In this document: positions 1 through 8,182 of the stretch, piece after piece
How positions within the stretch are numbered: the stretch's first letter is position 1
How the letters are laid out: every line of letters begins with the position of its first letter
IMG/VR virus record: IMGVR_UViG_3300027917_000143
Coordinates: 1 to 28,948 of that record
Reading direction: 5' to 3' (one strand)
DNA: 28,948 nucleotides
Source: a virus
Made by a program: the position numbers and the translations under genes
The notes under the pieces: generated by a model
Databases searched by the model: none
What the model was told of the DNA's origin: nothing
Seen by the model: only the letters and a program-made list of their open reading frames with translations

Positions 1-3000
1 ACACCTGATTTAGCACCACCTATGGATCTTCCCCTTGTTGGTGAAGAACCTACATTTGGGACTGCGGTTAGACCACAGACAAGAATGGAAGAAGATATTG
101 CTGAAAGAGAAGCAGCAAGAATAGGTGTTGAAAGTTCTATTGATTTTTCTAAATTAGAAGAAGCGTTTATTGAACGTGAGGGTATGAACGCAGACCAAGC
201 AGCACTTCAACGCAGAGCCATCCAGAGGGCTTATGAAGCCGAGAAAAGCCAGAACCCTACCCAACCCCCTGATGAAGTTTTTGAACGTGTTATAAGGCAA
301 CTGGAAGCCCTTGGAGGGGCATTTGAAGGTGCGGAAGGTGAAGACAGCGGTGTAGAATTACCGCAACTACAAGATACGCAGGGAGCAAGGGTCGGTCCTG
401 CTGATCCACTATATCAAACTTTTGTTAGGCAGAGGCAGCAGGGGGCTGCCGTGCCTGACCTTTCACCAGCGCAGTTGGCTTATTTTGATGTTATTTATAA
501 AGATCAACAGCGTCAGTTCCGTCAGGGAATAACCCAACAACTAACGGGACAGACCGAGCGTTATTATAGATTACCTGATGGAACAGATGTTCCTGCTGAT
601 GCTTATGATATTCAAAGACAGCAAAGCCCAGAATTTCCTGAACCTGTTAGAGAATTCCAAAGACCAATAACCGAAGAGCAAGCAGAGGTTCGTGCTGGAA
701 CTATTCAGGCAGGTCAACTACCAAACCTTTGGTGGGCTGATCCTGAAATGAAACCAAAGGTTCTTGCTAATCCAGAAGATTATAACCAGTTAGGCATCTT
801 TACAACTACTACGCCATACGGAGGTCAGGTTGAGACACCCGTAGGTTGGTTGCTTCGTTCTGCTATGATTGTTCCTAACACCCTTGCTGGTGTTGTTAGT
901 GATAATGTTATTGCTCCTATTATGTTGGATGAGGCAGGGGAAGAAGAGCGTGTTGAGCGTAGACCAGAACTTTATAAAGATAATCCTGTTCTTCTAAACA
1001 TCGCAGAGAACAGAGGCTTCACTATGGAAATGAATGAAGCCGCTGATATTATGGATTACAGCCCTGCTGGTAAATTTGCTGCTACTGCTCTTGGTTTTGG
1101 TCTTGACCTTCTTGATCCATCATTCGGTATGGTTGGTGGTGCTGCGAAAGGAACCAAGACTGCTCTTCAAATAGCAAAGGCTCGTAGAGCGATTTATGGT
1201 GGAGAGGCATTATCATCTACACTTTTTCAGGCAGGTAAGGTTGGTGCTGCCGAAGGTGTTTCTTACTTCCTGCGTGATACAAACCTTCCTTCTTTGATAA
1301 TTGAAGGAGGATCAAGTCTAACCAAGGGTGGTCGTTTATCAAACAGATTGGCTGTTGGTGATGTTCGTTTGGCTATGGGTGCCGATCTTGCTGGTTCTCT
1401 TGAAGCAAGAGCATTAGCCCGTGAAGCAGATACAGCCGCAGATGCTACACAAGCAATAGCAGAAGCAGGATTATCCAACACAACTTACGGCAGAGATTTA
1501 CAAAGAAGACTTGCTGGTCTTCGTGACGATCAATTATCTGTTGTTGGAACTTATGAACGTGTCCTTGATGATGCTGATAAAGTTATTACAGCAGGAACAA
1601 AAAGTTCAAAGGTCGCTGATAATATTGTAAATGTTGTTGATGACTTTGATGCTATTACAAAGTCTCTTGATGATATAGCCTCTGGAACAGCGAGAGGCAA
1701 AGGAAGTGCTGCTGCGTTAGATGGTCTTGCTGAAAATCTTGGAGCATTAGCCAAGCGTGATGCTGCTATTGAAACTTTGCTTCGTAATGTAGATGAGGCT
1801 GCTTATACAAACATCGGTCAAAAAGGTGGAACAAAAAGATTATTTGAATATGTAAAAGTTCTAAAAGAAGTAGGTGAATTACCCCGTCTGCGTAGACAAT
1901 TTGCTTTTGATAAGGCTATGGGCTACATCGTTGAGAATACAGGAGGTATGACTGGTCTTGATAGATTTAGAATGGTTACACCAAATACTTTTGCTACACC
2001 AGAAAAAGCAGCAGAGATCCTAACAGATGTAAAAAATAAATCTTTGATTGGTGCTGTTGGAGAACAGATTGCGAAGTTCCCTGATGAGGGACTACCAATT
2101 GTAGAAAAGATTTCTACACAAGAAACTATCACTACTTCAAAGGGAGCGAGAGGTATTCAGCGTAAGGCTGAACCTGCTTTTGATTTCAATAGAATTACAG
2201 ATGATATGGTTGCGCCAGCCGAAGATGGTTCAAAGATTACAGCCGCACAAGCAAAGCAAACCTTTGTTGATAGTCTTACTGATGTAGCACAGGAACTTCG
2301 TGCTTACAATAAAATCTCTAACACAACCTACGATGAAATCCTTTCTAACCTACAAGCAGGATTTATTACTACAAGAAATTATAGACAACTTATTTCTGGA
2401 ACAATTGATTTGTATGAGGAAGGAAAGCAGGTTGCTCTTCGTGGTAAAGATGTTGCTAAACTACCAGCAGTAGAAGCAAACAGATTGCTTGATCCTTTGG
2501 AGATGAGATCTTTTAGTAGAGGAACACTTCGTAAGTTTTATGATAAATACATAGCAGGAGCAGGCAAAACAGAAAGCCGTGCTGTTACACCAGCCCAAAG
2601 ACAATTGGTAAAGAACGCACAACAGCAAGCCAGCAATATGGATACTACACTTCGTCAGGGTGTTGCTCGTTTGAAGGGTGCCGAAGAAGCAGCCAAGTAT
2701 GGTGTTGCTCCAACAAAAGATAAATCACAGGCTATTGGTATTATGATTGTAGGCGAGCGTATGCCTACTTCTGCTGGTGGTCGTGTTGATATGGGAACAT
2801 TACGCCAAGAAGAAATCATAGCAGATACTATGAATTGGTATATGAGAACTATGTTCTATGTTGAGAAATCAACAGAAAGTTTGCTTGATAGTTTGCTTGG
2901 TTTCAAGAAAGTCTTTGAGAACCCAAATGTATTTTTATCACCAGCAGGTAGAGCAAAACTTACAGAAGTAATTGAAGAAGCAGCAAAGAGAGCAGCAGCC

Positions 3001-5211
3001 AATCCTGAAAGATATTGGGATGAGATGGCTTCTGTTGTTACAGAATTCAAAACAAGAATTATTACTGATCCAGAAATGTTACAGCCCCGTGTTCGTAAGG
3101 GTTCTATTGTGGACGTTCAAGCAGCAAACAAAGGTAAGATCCCAGCAGAGATACAAGTTGGTTCTTACTACTGGGCTGAAAGCACAAGGATTATGGATAA
3201 TACAATCAAGGAACTATTCTCTACTGATCCAGCGTTCAACGCATATACCTTCATTACCAAGGGTGATGATGTAGGTAAGTCTGCTATGAATAGATTGGGT
3301 CGTGAAGTTGGTGCTGATCCAGAACAAATTTACAGAGAATATATAAAGCAGCGTGCTGTTCGTCAGGTAGTTGAGGGCAGAGGAACTGAATTAGAAATAC
3401 TACGCCTAAACGAAGACTTTTGGGATGCTGCTGTAAAAGCAGGAGCAGATCCTAATAATCCAAAGATGGCTTCTTGGAAACAAAAGATTGAAGCATACAG
3501 AGCAAATCCAAATAGTCTACAAGCAGAATTAGGTTTGATTACTGAAAATGTTTTTATGCGTGACCTATTCTTGAAAGGTGATGATGCGGCACACGGATTT
3601 GTTCTTCGTAATAACATCAACACACAAGACTTTGGTTCTACATATACATCAGTAAGCCGTGTTGTTGAGGATCTAACACAACCAGATAATAGTAAATTCC
3701 TTGAAGCAGTATTGGGAAGAGATGCTGTTGATGAATTACAAGAAGCAGTAAAGGCTGGTAAGACTAATGGCTTCGCTCGTTATGTTGATAGTGCTATTCG
3801 TTCAGCCACAGGTAAAAAAGATTTCAAGCGTGTTGTTGATGGTCTGCTTTATAGTATGCGCTTGATAAACAACTTGCGTTATTCTGTTCTTCTATCAGCA
3901 AGATTACGCTTCCACGGAGCAAACATTATGACTGCCCCGTTCATTACCTATTCAACTATCGGGCAAATCCCTAATGGTGCGAGAGGATTAGAAGTATTTA
4001 CACAGGGTTACTTCCGTGGAAACAAAGGCAGAATGAAAATTATTACTGCTCCTGATGGTCGTATCTACACTTATGGTGAGATCGCTGATGGTCTTATCAA
4101 CGCAGGTATTCGTAGTGAATTTGGTTTTATTACTGATGTTGCTACACAGCAGAGAATTATTAGTTTTGCTAATGCGAAGGGTGTAAAGACACCGCTTCGT
4201 TCAGGAACCGCATATGTAGGACAAGTAGCCCAAGACGCAATCCTCGCAGAAGATATGGCTTGGAGAGCAGGTGTAGCAGTAAAGGCTTTGGAAGAAGGCA
4301 GATCGTTTGACGAGGCTATGACCTTGGCTCGTCGTTCTATGTTTGACTATAACGATATGACTGCTTTTGAGAAGGGACTATCAGGCTACGCATTTATCTT
4401 CTATGCTTTCGCAAGACAGAACTTTGCTACGATGCTTCGTAATATGATAAATGTAGAAGGCTGGAATAGAATGACCCGTGTTCTAAAAACTGAACGAGGA
4501 CTTGAAGCACTTGCTAATACAGCCTACGGAACAGATATGGAGAGCGAACAATTCTATCCTGATTATATGAATGTCCGTGTAACTTATAAGAAGATGGGAA
4601 GTAGACCAGATAGAGATGTTTATATAAACGCACCTCCTATCCCACCGATAGATGCTATGGTTATGCTTGGAACTGCTATGACCGAAGGTGGTTATAGCGA
4701 TCTATTAGCCCGTCAGTTACATCCAACATTCGCCCAGTTGCTAAATGTAGAAACATTCAAGACTTCTAACAAAGAACTAAAACCAGAACACGCAGCACTT
4801 ATATCTGGTATTGTTGGTAGAGATCCAGTTGATATTGCTAATTTCTTTGCTTCAATTGTGGGTGGTGAAGTTATACCTGTTCCATCAACAGACCCAGATG
4901 CTATTGATGGTTTCAAATATCCTCTATCACCAGAGCAGGAAAAGAACTATAAGTTCTATGAACGCTGGGGTTTACAATTCACAGGTTTAGGTTCTATGAC
5001 TACTGACTACGCAAGATCGTTAGGTGTAAGCGGTTCAGTCACACAAGACCTATCTACCTTTGAGCGTGTGTTTGGCTTCGGCACAGCAGCGATCACACCT
5101 ATCAAGGCTGCTCGTCCAGCACAAGTTAGTCAGTATGATTTGAGATCAAGAATAGAAGCAATCAATCAAAGGCTTCGTGAAATAGACCAAGAAGAAAAGA
5201 AGGAAAGATAA
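1..5211 (+). CDS. Giant internal/ejection virion protein, C-terminal part
   Basis: The frame is open from base 1 to a TAA at 5209-5211 (1,736 codons). The first ATG is at 22 but has no Shine-Dalgarno before it, and the frame is open upstream. It continues in frame from the gene at 27890-28948, giving about 2,089 residues if the ends are joined. The sequence is helical and rich in Ala, Gln, Glu and Arg. Two hydrophobic stretches lie about 275-300 and 350-375 residues after Met22, and an aromatic hydrophobic patch (GYAFIFYAFARQNF) lies near residue 1455. This size and its place after the tail genes suit the large internal core or DNA-ejection proteins of podoviruses (T7 gp16 position). I see no lytic transglycosylase or peptidase motif. 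Virion protein: fairly sure. Ejection role: inference from position. Confidence 0.75.
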   Translation, partial: TPDLAPPMDLPLVGEEPTFGTAVRPQTRMEEDIAEREAARIGVESSIDFSKLEEAFIEREGMNADQAALQRRAIQRAYEAEKSQNPTQPPDEVFERVIRQLEALGGAFEGAEGEDSGVELPQLQDTQGARVGPADPLYQTFVRQRQQGAAVPDLSPAQLAYFDVIYKDQQRQFRQGITQQLTGQTERYYRLPDGTDVPADAYDIQRQQSPEFPEPVREFQRPITEEQAEVRAGTIQAGQLPNLWWADPEMKPKVLANPEDYNQLGIFTTTTPYGGQVETPVGWLLRSAMIVPNTLAGVVSDNVIAPIMLDEAGEEERVERRPELYKDNPVLLNIAENRGFTMEMNEAADIMDYSPAGKFAATALGFGLDLLDPSFGMVGGAAKGTKTALQIAKARRAIYGGEALSSTLFQAGKVGAAEGVSYFLRDTNLPSLIIEGGSSLTKGGRLSNRLAVGDVRLAMGADLAGSLEARALAREADTAADATQAIAEAGLSNTTYGRDLQRRLAGLRDDQLSVVGTYERVLDDADKVITAGTKSSKVADNIVNVVDDFDAITKSLDDIASGTARGKGSAAALDGLAENLGALAKRDAAIETLLRNVDEAAYTNIGQKGGTKRLFEYVKVLKEVGELPRLRRQFAFDKAMGYIVENTGGMTGLDRFRMVTPNTFATPEKAAEILTDVKNKSLIGAVGEQIAKFPDEGLPIVEKISTQETITTSKGARGIQRKAEPAFDFNRITDDMVAPAEDGSKITAAQAKQTFVDSLTDVAQELRAYNKISNTTYDEILSNLQAGFITTRNYRQLISGTIDLYEEGKQVALRGKDVAKLPAVEANRLLDPLEMRSFSRGTLRKFYDKYIAGAGKTESRAVTPAQRQLVKNAQQQASNMDTTLRQGVARLKGAEEAAKYGVAPTKDKSQAIGIMIVGERMPTSAGGRVDMGTLRQEEIIADTMNWYMRTMFYVEKSTESLLDSLLGFKKVFENPNVFLSPAGRAKLTEVIEEAAKRAAANPERYWDEMASVVTEFKTRIITDPEMLQPRVRKGSIVDVQAANKGKIPAEIQVGSYYWAESTRIMDNTIKELFSTDPAFNAYTFITKGDDVGKSAMNRLGREVGADPEQIYREYIKQRAVRQVVEGRGTELEILRLNEDFWDAAVKAGADPNNPKMASWKQKIEAYRANPNSLQAELGLITENVFMRDLFLKGDDAAHGFVLRNNINTQDFGSTYTSVSRVVEDLTQPDNSKFLEAVLGRDAVDELQEAVKAGKTNGFARYVDSAIRSATGKKDFKRVVDGLLYSMRLINNLRYSVLLSARLRFHGANIMTAPFITYSTIGQIPNGARGLEVFTQGYFRGNKGRMKIITAPDGRIYTYGEIADGLINAGIRSEFGFITDVATQQRIISFANAKGVKTPLRSGTAYVGQVAQDAILAEDMAWRAGVAVKALEEGRSFDEAMTLARRSMFDYNDMTAFEKGLSGYAFIFYAFARQNFATMLRNMINVEGWNRMTRVLKTERGLEALANTAYGTDMESEQFYPDYMNVRVTYKKMGSRPDRDVYINAPPIPPIDAMVMLGTAMTEGGYSDLLARQLHPTFAQLLNVETFKTSNKELKPEHAALISGIVGRDPVDIANFFASIVGGEVIPVPSTDPDAIDGFKYPLSPEQEKNYKFYERWGLQFTGLGSMTTDYARSLGVSGSVTQDLSTFERVFGFGTAAITPIKAARPAQVSQYDLRSRIEAINQRLREIDQEEKKER

Positions 5212-5212
5212 T

Positions 5213-5653
5213 ATGGCTGCCGTTGGAAAATTTATAAAACTACAACATTTAGAAGTTGACCCACCAGTAACTTTTACAAATAGTTATAATGTCGCACTAC
5301 GAATTGATATACCACTACCCACAGGTGTTTATGATTTGGGTGTAAAAAGATTAGTTGGTATAGTAGGTCAGGTAAGATTGTTTGGAAACAATCAAACAGG
5401 TGGAGCAAAGAACCTATCTATCTTCTGGTCTAAAAACCAAGCAGGCACGGATCTTCTTTTTGAAGATCTAACCAAGCCTGTATTTACTTCTCCATTCTCT
5501 CCAACAGATTGGGTTGTAGATTTTGAATACGATAAAATGATGGTAATAAAACCAGAGGAACACCCCGAAGGAACCATCAGTTTATTTGGTGTTGTCTCGT
5601 CAGGCACACTAACTTGTAACCACCTTGATTTCTATTGGGAAGATATAGGTTGA
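5213..5653 (+). CDS. Small beta-rich virion protein, paralogue of 6507-6932
   Basis: 146 residues, starting 1 nt after the giant gene's stop with AAGGAAAG just upstream, so it is probably translated from the same message. The protein is beta-rich. It shares its start (MAxxGKFI), a central SKNQAG/TKDSAG segment, and the ending P-E-x-H-x-GT-SLF followed by a Trp-Glu tail with the protein at 6507-6932. The two look like copies of one structural fold, perhaps a capsid or tail decoration protein. No enzymatic motif is seen. Its stop overlaps the first copy of the late motif (5650-5671). Confidence 0.7.
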   Translation: MAAVGKFIKLQHLEVDPPVTFTNSYNVALRIDIPLPTGVYDLGVKRLVGIVGQVRLFGNNQTGGAKNLSIFWSKNQAGTDLLFEDLTKPVFTSPFSPTDWVVDFEYDKMMVIKPEEHPEGTISLFGVVSSGTLTCNHLDFYWEDIG

Positions 5654-5671
5654 CGATTACTATTATTATGA
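5650..5671 (+). promoter_or_regulatory. Late motif copy 1 (TTGACG-N10-TTATGA)
   Basis: TTGACG at 5650-5655, ten bases, then TTATGA at 5666-5671. This is one of five plus-strand copies, each ahead of a late gene group. It overlaps the stop of the preceding gene and lies 16 bases before the ATG at 5688. The Shine-Dalgarno GAGG follows directly, which leaves little room for a leader. Promoter function is inferred. Confidence 0.5.
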
Positions 5672-5687
5672 AAGAGGAAAAATAATT

Positions 5688-6476
5688 ATGTCTTATGGAG
5701 ATCCATACGCAGCAGAACAAGCAGCAGCAGCAGGAACAGAAGATTTATCTTGGGAAGTTCTTGATGTAAACGGCGCAGAATGGACTTTATCCAATCCCAG
5801 CGCATTTGGAACACCTGCTTATTCTACTGATGAGGCAGGAAACACAAAACTATCTTGGGCTAATAATAATGTTACAAGTGATAATATTATTACTTTCCAA
5901 TCTAATTTTGACGGACCCAGAATTTATGTCCCACTATCACGACCAGATGGAACACCTTATCGCTTTGATGATTTCCCTGATGGAAACATCACGCTTCGTA
6001 TAAAGTGTGAGAACTTTGTTAGACCAGCAGACGAAGCAGGAGGGAGCAATCCACTATTGGGTGCTGTGCTTGGGTTGTGTAGTGACCCTACACTTACGAG
6101 CAGACAGATCGTTGGTGGTATGAACCTAAATGGTTTGGGCTGGGGATACACAGGTGTAACTTCAAACAGAACTTTTTATGCCTATTGTAATTCCGCACAG
6201 AACCAACTTTCTAATACAAACCAACGAACTGCTATTGCCTCTCTTACTTTGGCTGGTAATGGTGGTGGTGCTGTTGATGTTTTGACTTTTAGTGCTACTG
6301 GAAATAACGAGATTAGAAATTCAAGAAATACAAATGTCTATCCATTAGCAACAAGAACAGGACAAATTTATTTATGTCTTGGATGGGGTGGATATTCTGT
6401 TGGTAGTGATATTACTGGCGCAGAACTTACCGCAAAGATTTCATACAAGATCATATCTTTTGATACGATCACATAA
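5688..6476 (+). CDS. Structural protein, fibre- or decoration-like, unknown
   Basis: 262 residues with a GAGGAAAA Shine-Dalgarno at about 5674. After an Ala-rich N-terminus (PYAAEQAAAAGTEDLSWEVL) the protein is rich in Gly, Asn, Ser and Thr with alternating beta-strand pattern, as in phage surface or fibre domains. No catalytic motif is visible. It sits between two paralogous small structural proteins and directly behind a late-motif copy, which supports a virion role. The exact function is not recognised. Confidence 0.65.
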   Translation: MSYGDPYAAEQAAAAGTEDLSWEVLDVNGAEWTLSNPSAFGTPAYSTDEAGNTKLSWANNNVTSDNIITFQSNFDGPRIYVPLSRPDGTPYRFDDFPDGNITLRIKCENFVRPADEAGGSNPLLGAVLGLCSDPTLTSRQIVGGMNLNGLGWGYTGVTSNRTFYAYCNSAQNQLSNTNQRTAIASLTLAGNGGGAVDVLTFSATGNNEIRNSRNTNVYPLATRTGQIYLCLGWGGYSVGSDITGAELTAKISYKIISFDTIT

Positions 6477-6506
6477 TAAAACCATATAGAAGAAGGAGAA
6501 GATATT

Positions 6507-6932
6507 ATGGCTAAAATAGGAAAATTTATACACAGAGCAGAATGGGAAGGAACCCAAGCAATTGGAACTGCCTATCTCGCATCAGGAGCAGGACAGGAAC
6601 TTATTGTAAATCAGTCATCTGGTTATGGTGAGGGCTTGACTGGTAGACTTTCACATCTACTTCTAAACTTTTCAGGGGCAGGTGCTAATACAAAGATGAC
6701 TGCCTTTCTTACCAAGGATAGTGCTGGGGATGAAGTTATTGTTCCAGAAACAGAGATGACTATTACTTATGGTAGAGCCACCGCAGGAACAGGTGGATGT
6801 GCCGCAAGATTGAATGTTGATATTAGACTTCTACCCACCGAACTACACAACGGCACTTCACTATTTATCTGGGTGAAGACAGATGCCGCAGCCGCAACCC
6901 TTACAGACGCTCGTTTGTTCTGGGAGGAATAG
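6507..6932 (+). CDS. Small beta-rich virion protein, paralogue of 5213-5653
   Basis: 141 residues with a strong Shine-Dalgarno (AAGGAGAAG) upstream. It starts MAKIGKFI and ends with a Thr-Leu-Thr strand and a Phe-Trp-Glu-Glu tail, matching the start and end of the protein at 5213-5653. The shared segment TKDSAG / SKNQAG lies in the middle of both. The fold is probably a beta-sandwich. The copy may be specialised, since the N-terminal halves have diverged. Structural role is inferred from position. Confidence 0.7.
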   Translation: MAKIGKFIHRAEWEGTQAIGTAYLASGAGQELIVNQSSGYGEGLTGRLSHLLLNFSGAGANTKMTAFLTKDSAGDEVIVPETEMTITYGRATAGTGGCAARLNVDIRLLPTELHNGTSLFIWVKTDAAAATLTDARLFWEE

Positions 6933-6936
6933 TGGA

Positions 6937-7155
6937 ATGGAATTGGAGATCCTTGGATTATTAGCAACACCAGCAGGGACAGCAGCCGTAGCCATCTGGT
7001 TCGTCCATAAGTTTATGGCTTTCCACAAAGATGCTGTTGATAAATGTTTGAATGACGCAGAAGAAGATAGAAAATTATTTAGGGAGGCGATCAACAAGAT
7101 TGATGTTCGCTTATCCTATTTGGAAAAACTTGTAGAAAAGATTATGGAGAAATAA
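6937..7155 (+). CDS. Holin-like membrane protein
   Basis: 72 residues from the ATG at 6937. I chose this start over an in-frame upstream ATG at 6883 because GGGAGGAAT lies just before it and the upstream ATG is inside the previous gene. One hydrophobic segment (residues 8-27, LLATPAGTAAVAIWFVHKF region) is followed by a charged amphipathic helix or coiled coil to the C-terminus. One membrane span plus a charged tail suits a small phage holin or holin-like protein. The next gene also encodes a hydrophobic N-terminus, which would fit a lysis cassette. No endolysin is found beside it, so the holin call is tentative. Confidence 0.6.
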   Translation: MELEILGLLATPAGTAAVAIWFVHKFMAFHKDAVDKCLNDAEEDRKLFREAINKIDVRLSYLEKLVEKIMEK

Positions 7156-7156
7156 A

Positions 7157-7327
7157 ATGCTACAAACAATAAAAGACTTTTTAGAGAAACACAAAGTATC
7201 AGCCGCAATTGTAGGAACTGCTGTTGTTCTATCAACCGCATATGGTTCTTGTTCTTATGATTATGTTGAGAAAGATGTAACCCTTTCAGCACCCGAAGCG
7301 GAGGAACCAGCGGAGGAGACTGAATGA
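7157..7327 (+). CDS. Small membrane-anchored or lipoprotein-like protein
   Basis: 56 residues, starting 1 nt after the previous stop with GGAG upstream. A hydrophobic segment at residues 14-29 ends in YGSC with Cys32, followed by a short, acidic, Pro/Glu-rich tail. This resembles a lipoprotein signal, but Tyr at -3 is not a good lipobox residue. It could be a small outer-membrane spanin-like lysis protein given the holin-like gene before it, but the call rests only on size and position. Its TGA overlaps the next ATG (ATGA). Confidence 0.55.
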   Translation: MLQTIKDFLEKHKVSAAIVGTAVVLSTAYGSCSYDYVEKDVTLSAPEAEEPAEETE

Positions 7328-7470
7328 TTACAAGGAAACCTTACCCTCGTCCACAGACACCCAAAAAGAAAAGCCCCTCTCGTAAGCGTGGAGGGCTTGT
7401 GGTGCCGTCTAATAAACCCAGTAGGGGTATGACTGCGGGAAGAAAAACAAAGCCCTCTAAAAAGAAATGA
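7324..7470 (+). CDS. Tiny Lys/Arg/Pro-rich basic protein
   Basis: 48 residues, coupled to the previous gene by an ATGA overlap. It is very basic (many Lys-Lys-Lys, Arg and Pro; ends KPSKKK) and has no hydrophobic core, so it is probably disordered and nucleic-acid binding. It may be one of a set of small basic proteins in this genome (7480, 18020 and 18995). Function unknown; translation is supported by the overlap and intact frame. Confidence 0.5.
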   Translation: MITRKPYPRPQTPKKKSPSRKRGGLVVPSNKPSRGMTAGRKTKPSKKK

Positions 7471-7479
7471 GAGACTGAT

Positions 7480-7635
7480 ATGAGCCTATACAGAAATATA
7501 AATAAAAGAAAGAAAGCAGGAACATCAAGAAGCAAAAAGAATTCTACGATTGATCCAAAGACTTACGATAAGATGAAGAAAAAGAAAGGTGGCTTTGCTC
7601 CTAAACCAAAGAAGCAAGCCACCAAAAAGAAGTAG
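7480..7635 (+). CDS. Tiny Lys-rich basic protein
   Basis: 51 residues. It starts 10 nt after the previous stop; only weak GAGA-type purines lie before the ATG. Lys-rich throughout (ends QATKKK). The TAG stop at 7633-7635 is shared with the 3' end of the reverse-strand tRNA. Perhaps a DNA-condensing virion component or simply a charged accessory protein; function unknown. Confidence 0.5.
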   Translation: MSLYRNINKRKKAGTSRSKKNSTIDPKTYDKMKKKKGGFAPKPKKQATKKK

Positions 7636-7704
7636 AACTACTGGGACTTGAACCCAGACCATCACCTTCGTAGGGCTGTATGCTCTCCATTACACCATAG
7701 TTCC
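7633..7704 (-). tRNA. tRNA-Arg (anticodon read as ACG)
   Basis: Read on the minus strand from 7704. The acceptor stem has 7 pairs (one G-U), the D stem 4 pairs with wobbles, the D loop contains TGG, and the T arm is a perfect 5-bp stem with loop TTCAAGT. The anticodon loop CTACGAA gives ACG (Arg, CGU codons, A34 normally edited to inosine). No CCA is encoded; the discriminator base is A. The anticodon stem is weak: the two pairs farthest from the loop are C-A and A-G. It could be a divergent or decaying tRNA. CGT is common in the late genes, while the early genes use mostly AGA, which would give this tRNA a use. Confidence 0.75.
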
Positions 7705-7756
7705 ACTACATACAAATAAAATAATATTTTATATTTCTGTGTAACTGAAAAAAGAA

Positions 7757-7800
7757 AACCCCCTCTTCCAATCAATTACGAAGAGGGGGTTAGTTTTGTT
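7757..7800. terminator. Bidirectional rho-independent terminator
   Basis: A perfect 12-bp stem (AACCCCCTCTTC at 7757-7768 with its complement at 7780-7791) and an 11-nt loop. On the plus strand it is followed by a T-rich run (TTAGTTTTGTTT). On the minus strand it is followed by the complement of the A-rich run at 7748-7758. It sits between the rightward structural/lysis genes and the leftward operon, so it can stop transcription from both sides. Confidence 0.85.
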
Positions 7801-7823
7801 TGGCGGTTTTAGAATAACAACAA

Positions 7824-8147
7824 TTAGGAGGATTGTTTGTCTGTTGAAGGTGTATCGTGTTCCTTCATAATAGAGATTTCGTCAAGTAGCAAATCACATT
7901 TATGCTGTAAAATCTTTTGCTTCTCGCTTGGATCTCTAAATATATTGTAACACGATATAGTCTCCAAGTCCACCTCTAAAACCCAATCAGGAATTTTTCC
8001 TATCTTCTTTGCTTGGTGTGCTTCCCTCTCTTCCAACAGGTAAGATCGTTGGAGGACAGGATCCTGCGAGGGCTGTTTTGATTTCAGCCGTAGCAACTTC
8101 ACCCACAAGATTGCGTGTCGTCTGTATAATATATCCGTCACTATCAT
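7824..8147 (-). CDS. Hypothetical protein, overlapping frame, start uncertain
   Basis: Last frame of the leftward operon, ending at TAA 7824-7826. The open frame reaches back to 8213, where only a TTG is available. The first ATG in it is at 8147, with a weak Shine-Dalgarno, giving 107 residues. The C-terminal half (from about GKIPDWVLEVDLE) looks like ordinary protein: helical and charged. The N-terminal part overlaps the 64-codon frame at 7987-8181 in the next frame. It may be the second half of one gene split by a +1 shift or indel. No known family recognised. Confidence 0.5.
   Translation of the reverse strand: MIVTDILYRRHAILWVKLLRLKSKQPSQDPVLQRSYLLEEREAHQAKKIGKIPDWVLEVDLETISCYNIFRDPSEKQKILQHKCDLLLDEISIMKEHDTPSTDKQSS
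7865..7885 (-). promoter_or_regulatory. Minus-strand match to the late motif
   Basis: On the minus strand: TTGACG, nine bases, TTATGA, the same pattern as the five plus-strand copies and especially close to the one ahead of the capsid gene. It lies inside the coding frame of the last leftward gene and points toward the terminator and the reverse-strand tRNA. It could be a promoter for the tRNA or a chance match, since the codons spell Leu-Asp-Glu-Ile-Ser-Ile-Met. Confidence 0.3.
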
Positions 8148-8181
8148 ATCGTTGCGTGTTGTTCTCTTCACATTTAGACAT
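7987..8181 (-). CDS. Hypothetical small protein, overlapping frame
   Basis: 64 residues from the ATG at 8181, with GGAG 10 nt upstream on the minus strand, 1 nt after the nuclease stop. Its first 40 residues (MSKCEENNTQRYDSDGYIIQ...) look natural. The tail (PVGREGSTPSKEDRKNS) is less convincing, and there the alternative frame looks better. Either two overlapping genes or one gene with a +1 frameshift is possible. No family recognised. Confidence 0.5.
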   Translation of the reverse strand: MSKCEENNTQRYDSDGYIIQTTRNLVGEVATAEIKTALAGSCPPTILPVGREGSTPSKEDRKNS

Positions 8182-8182
8182 T

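Noticed and set aside
2972-3274. 100-residue frame inside the giant gene
   Set aside because: Out-of-frame shadow; no Shine-Dalgarno and odd composition.
22-5211. ATG at 22 as the true start of the large gene
   Set aside because: No Shine-Dalgarno, frame open to base 1, and in-frame continuity with the gene at the window end.
7633-7704. tRNA as an integration (att) site
   Set aside because: No integrase and no matching repeat elsewhere in the window.
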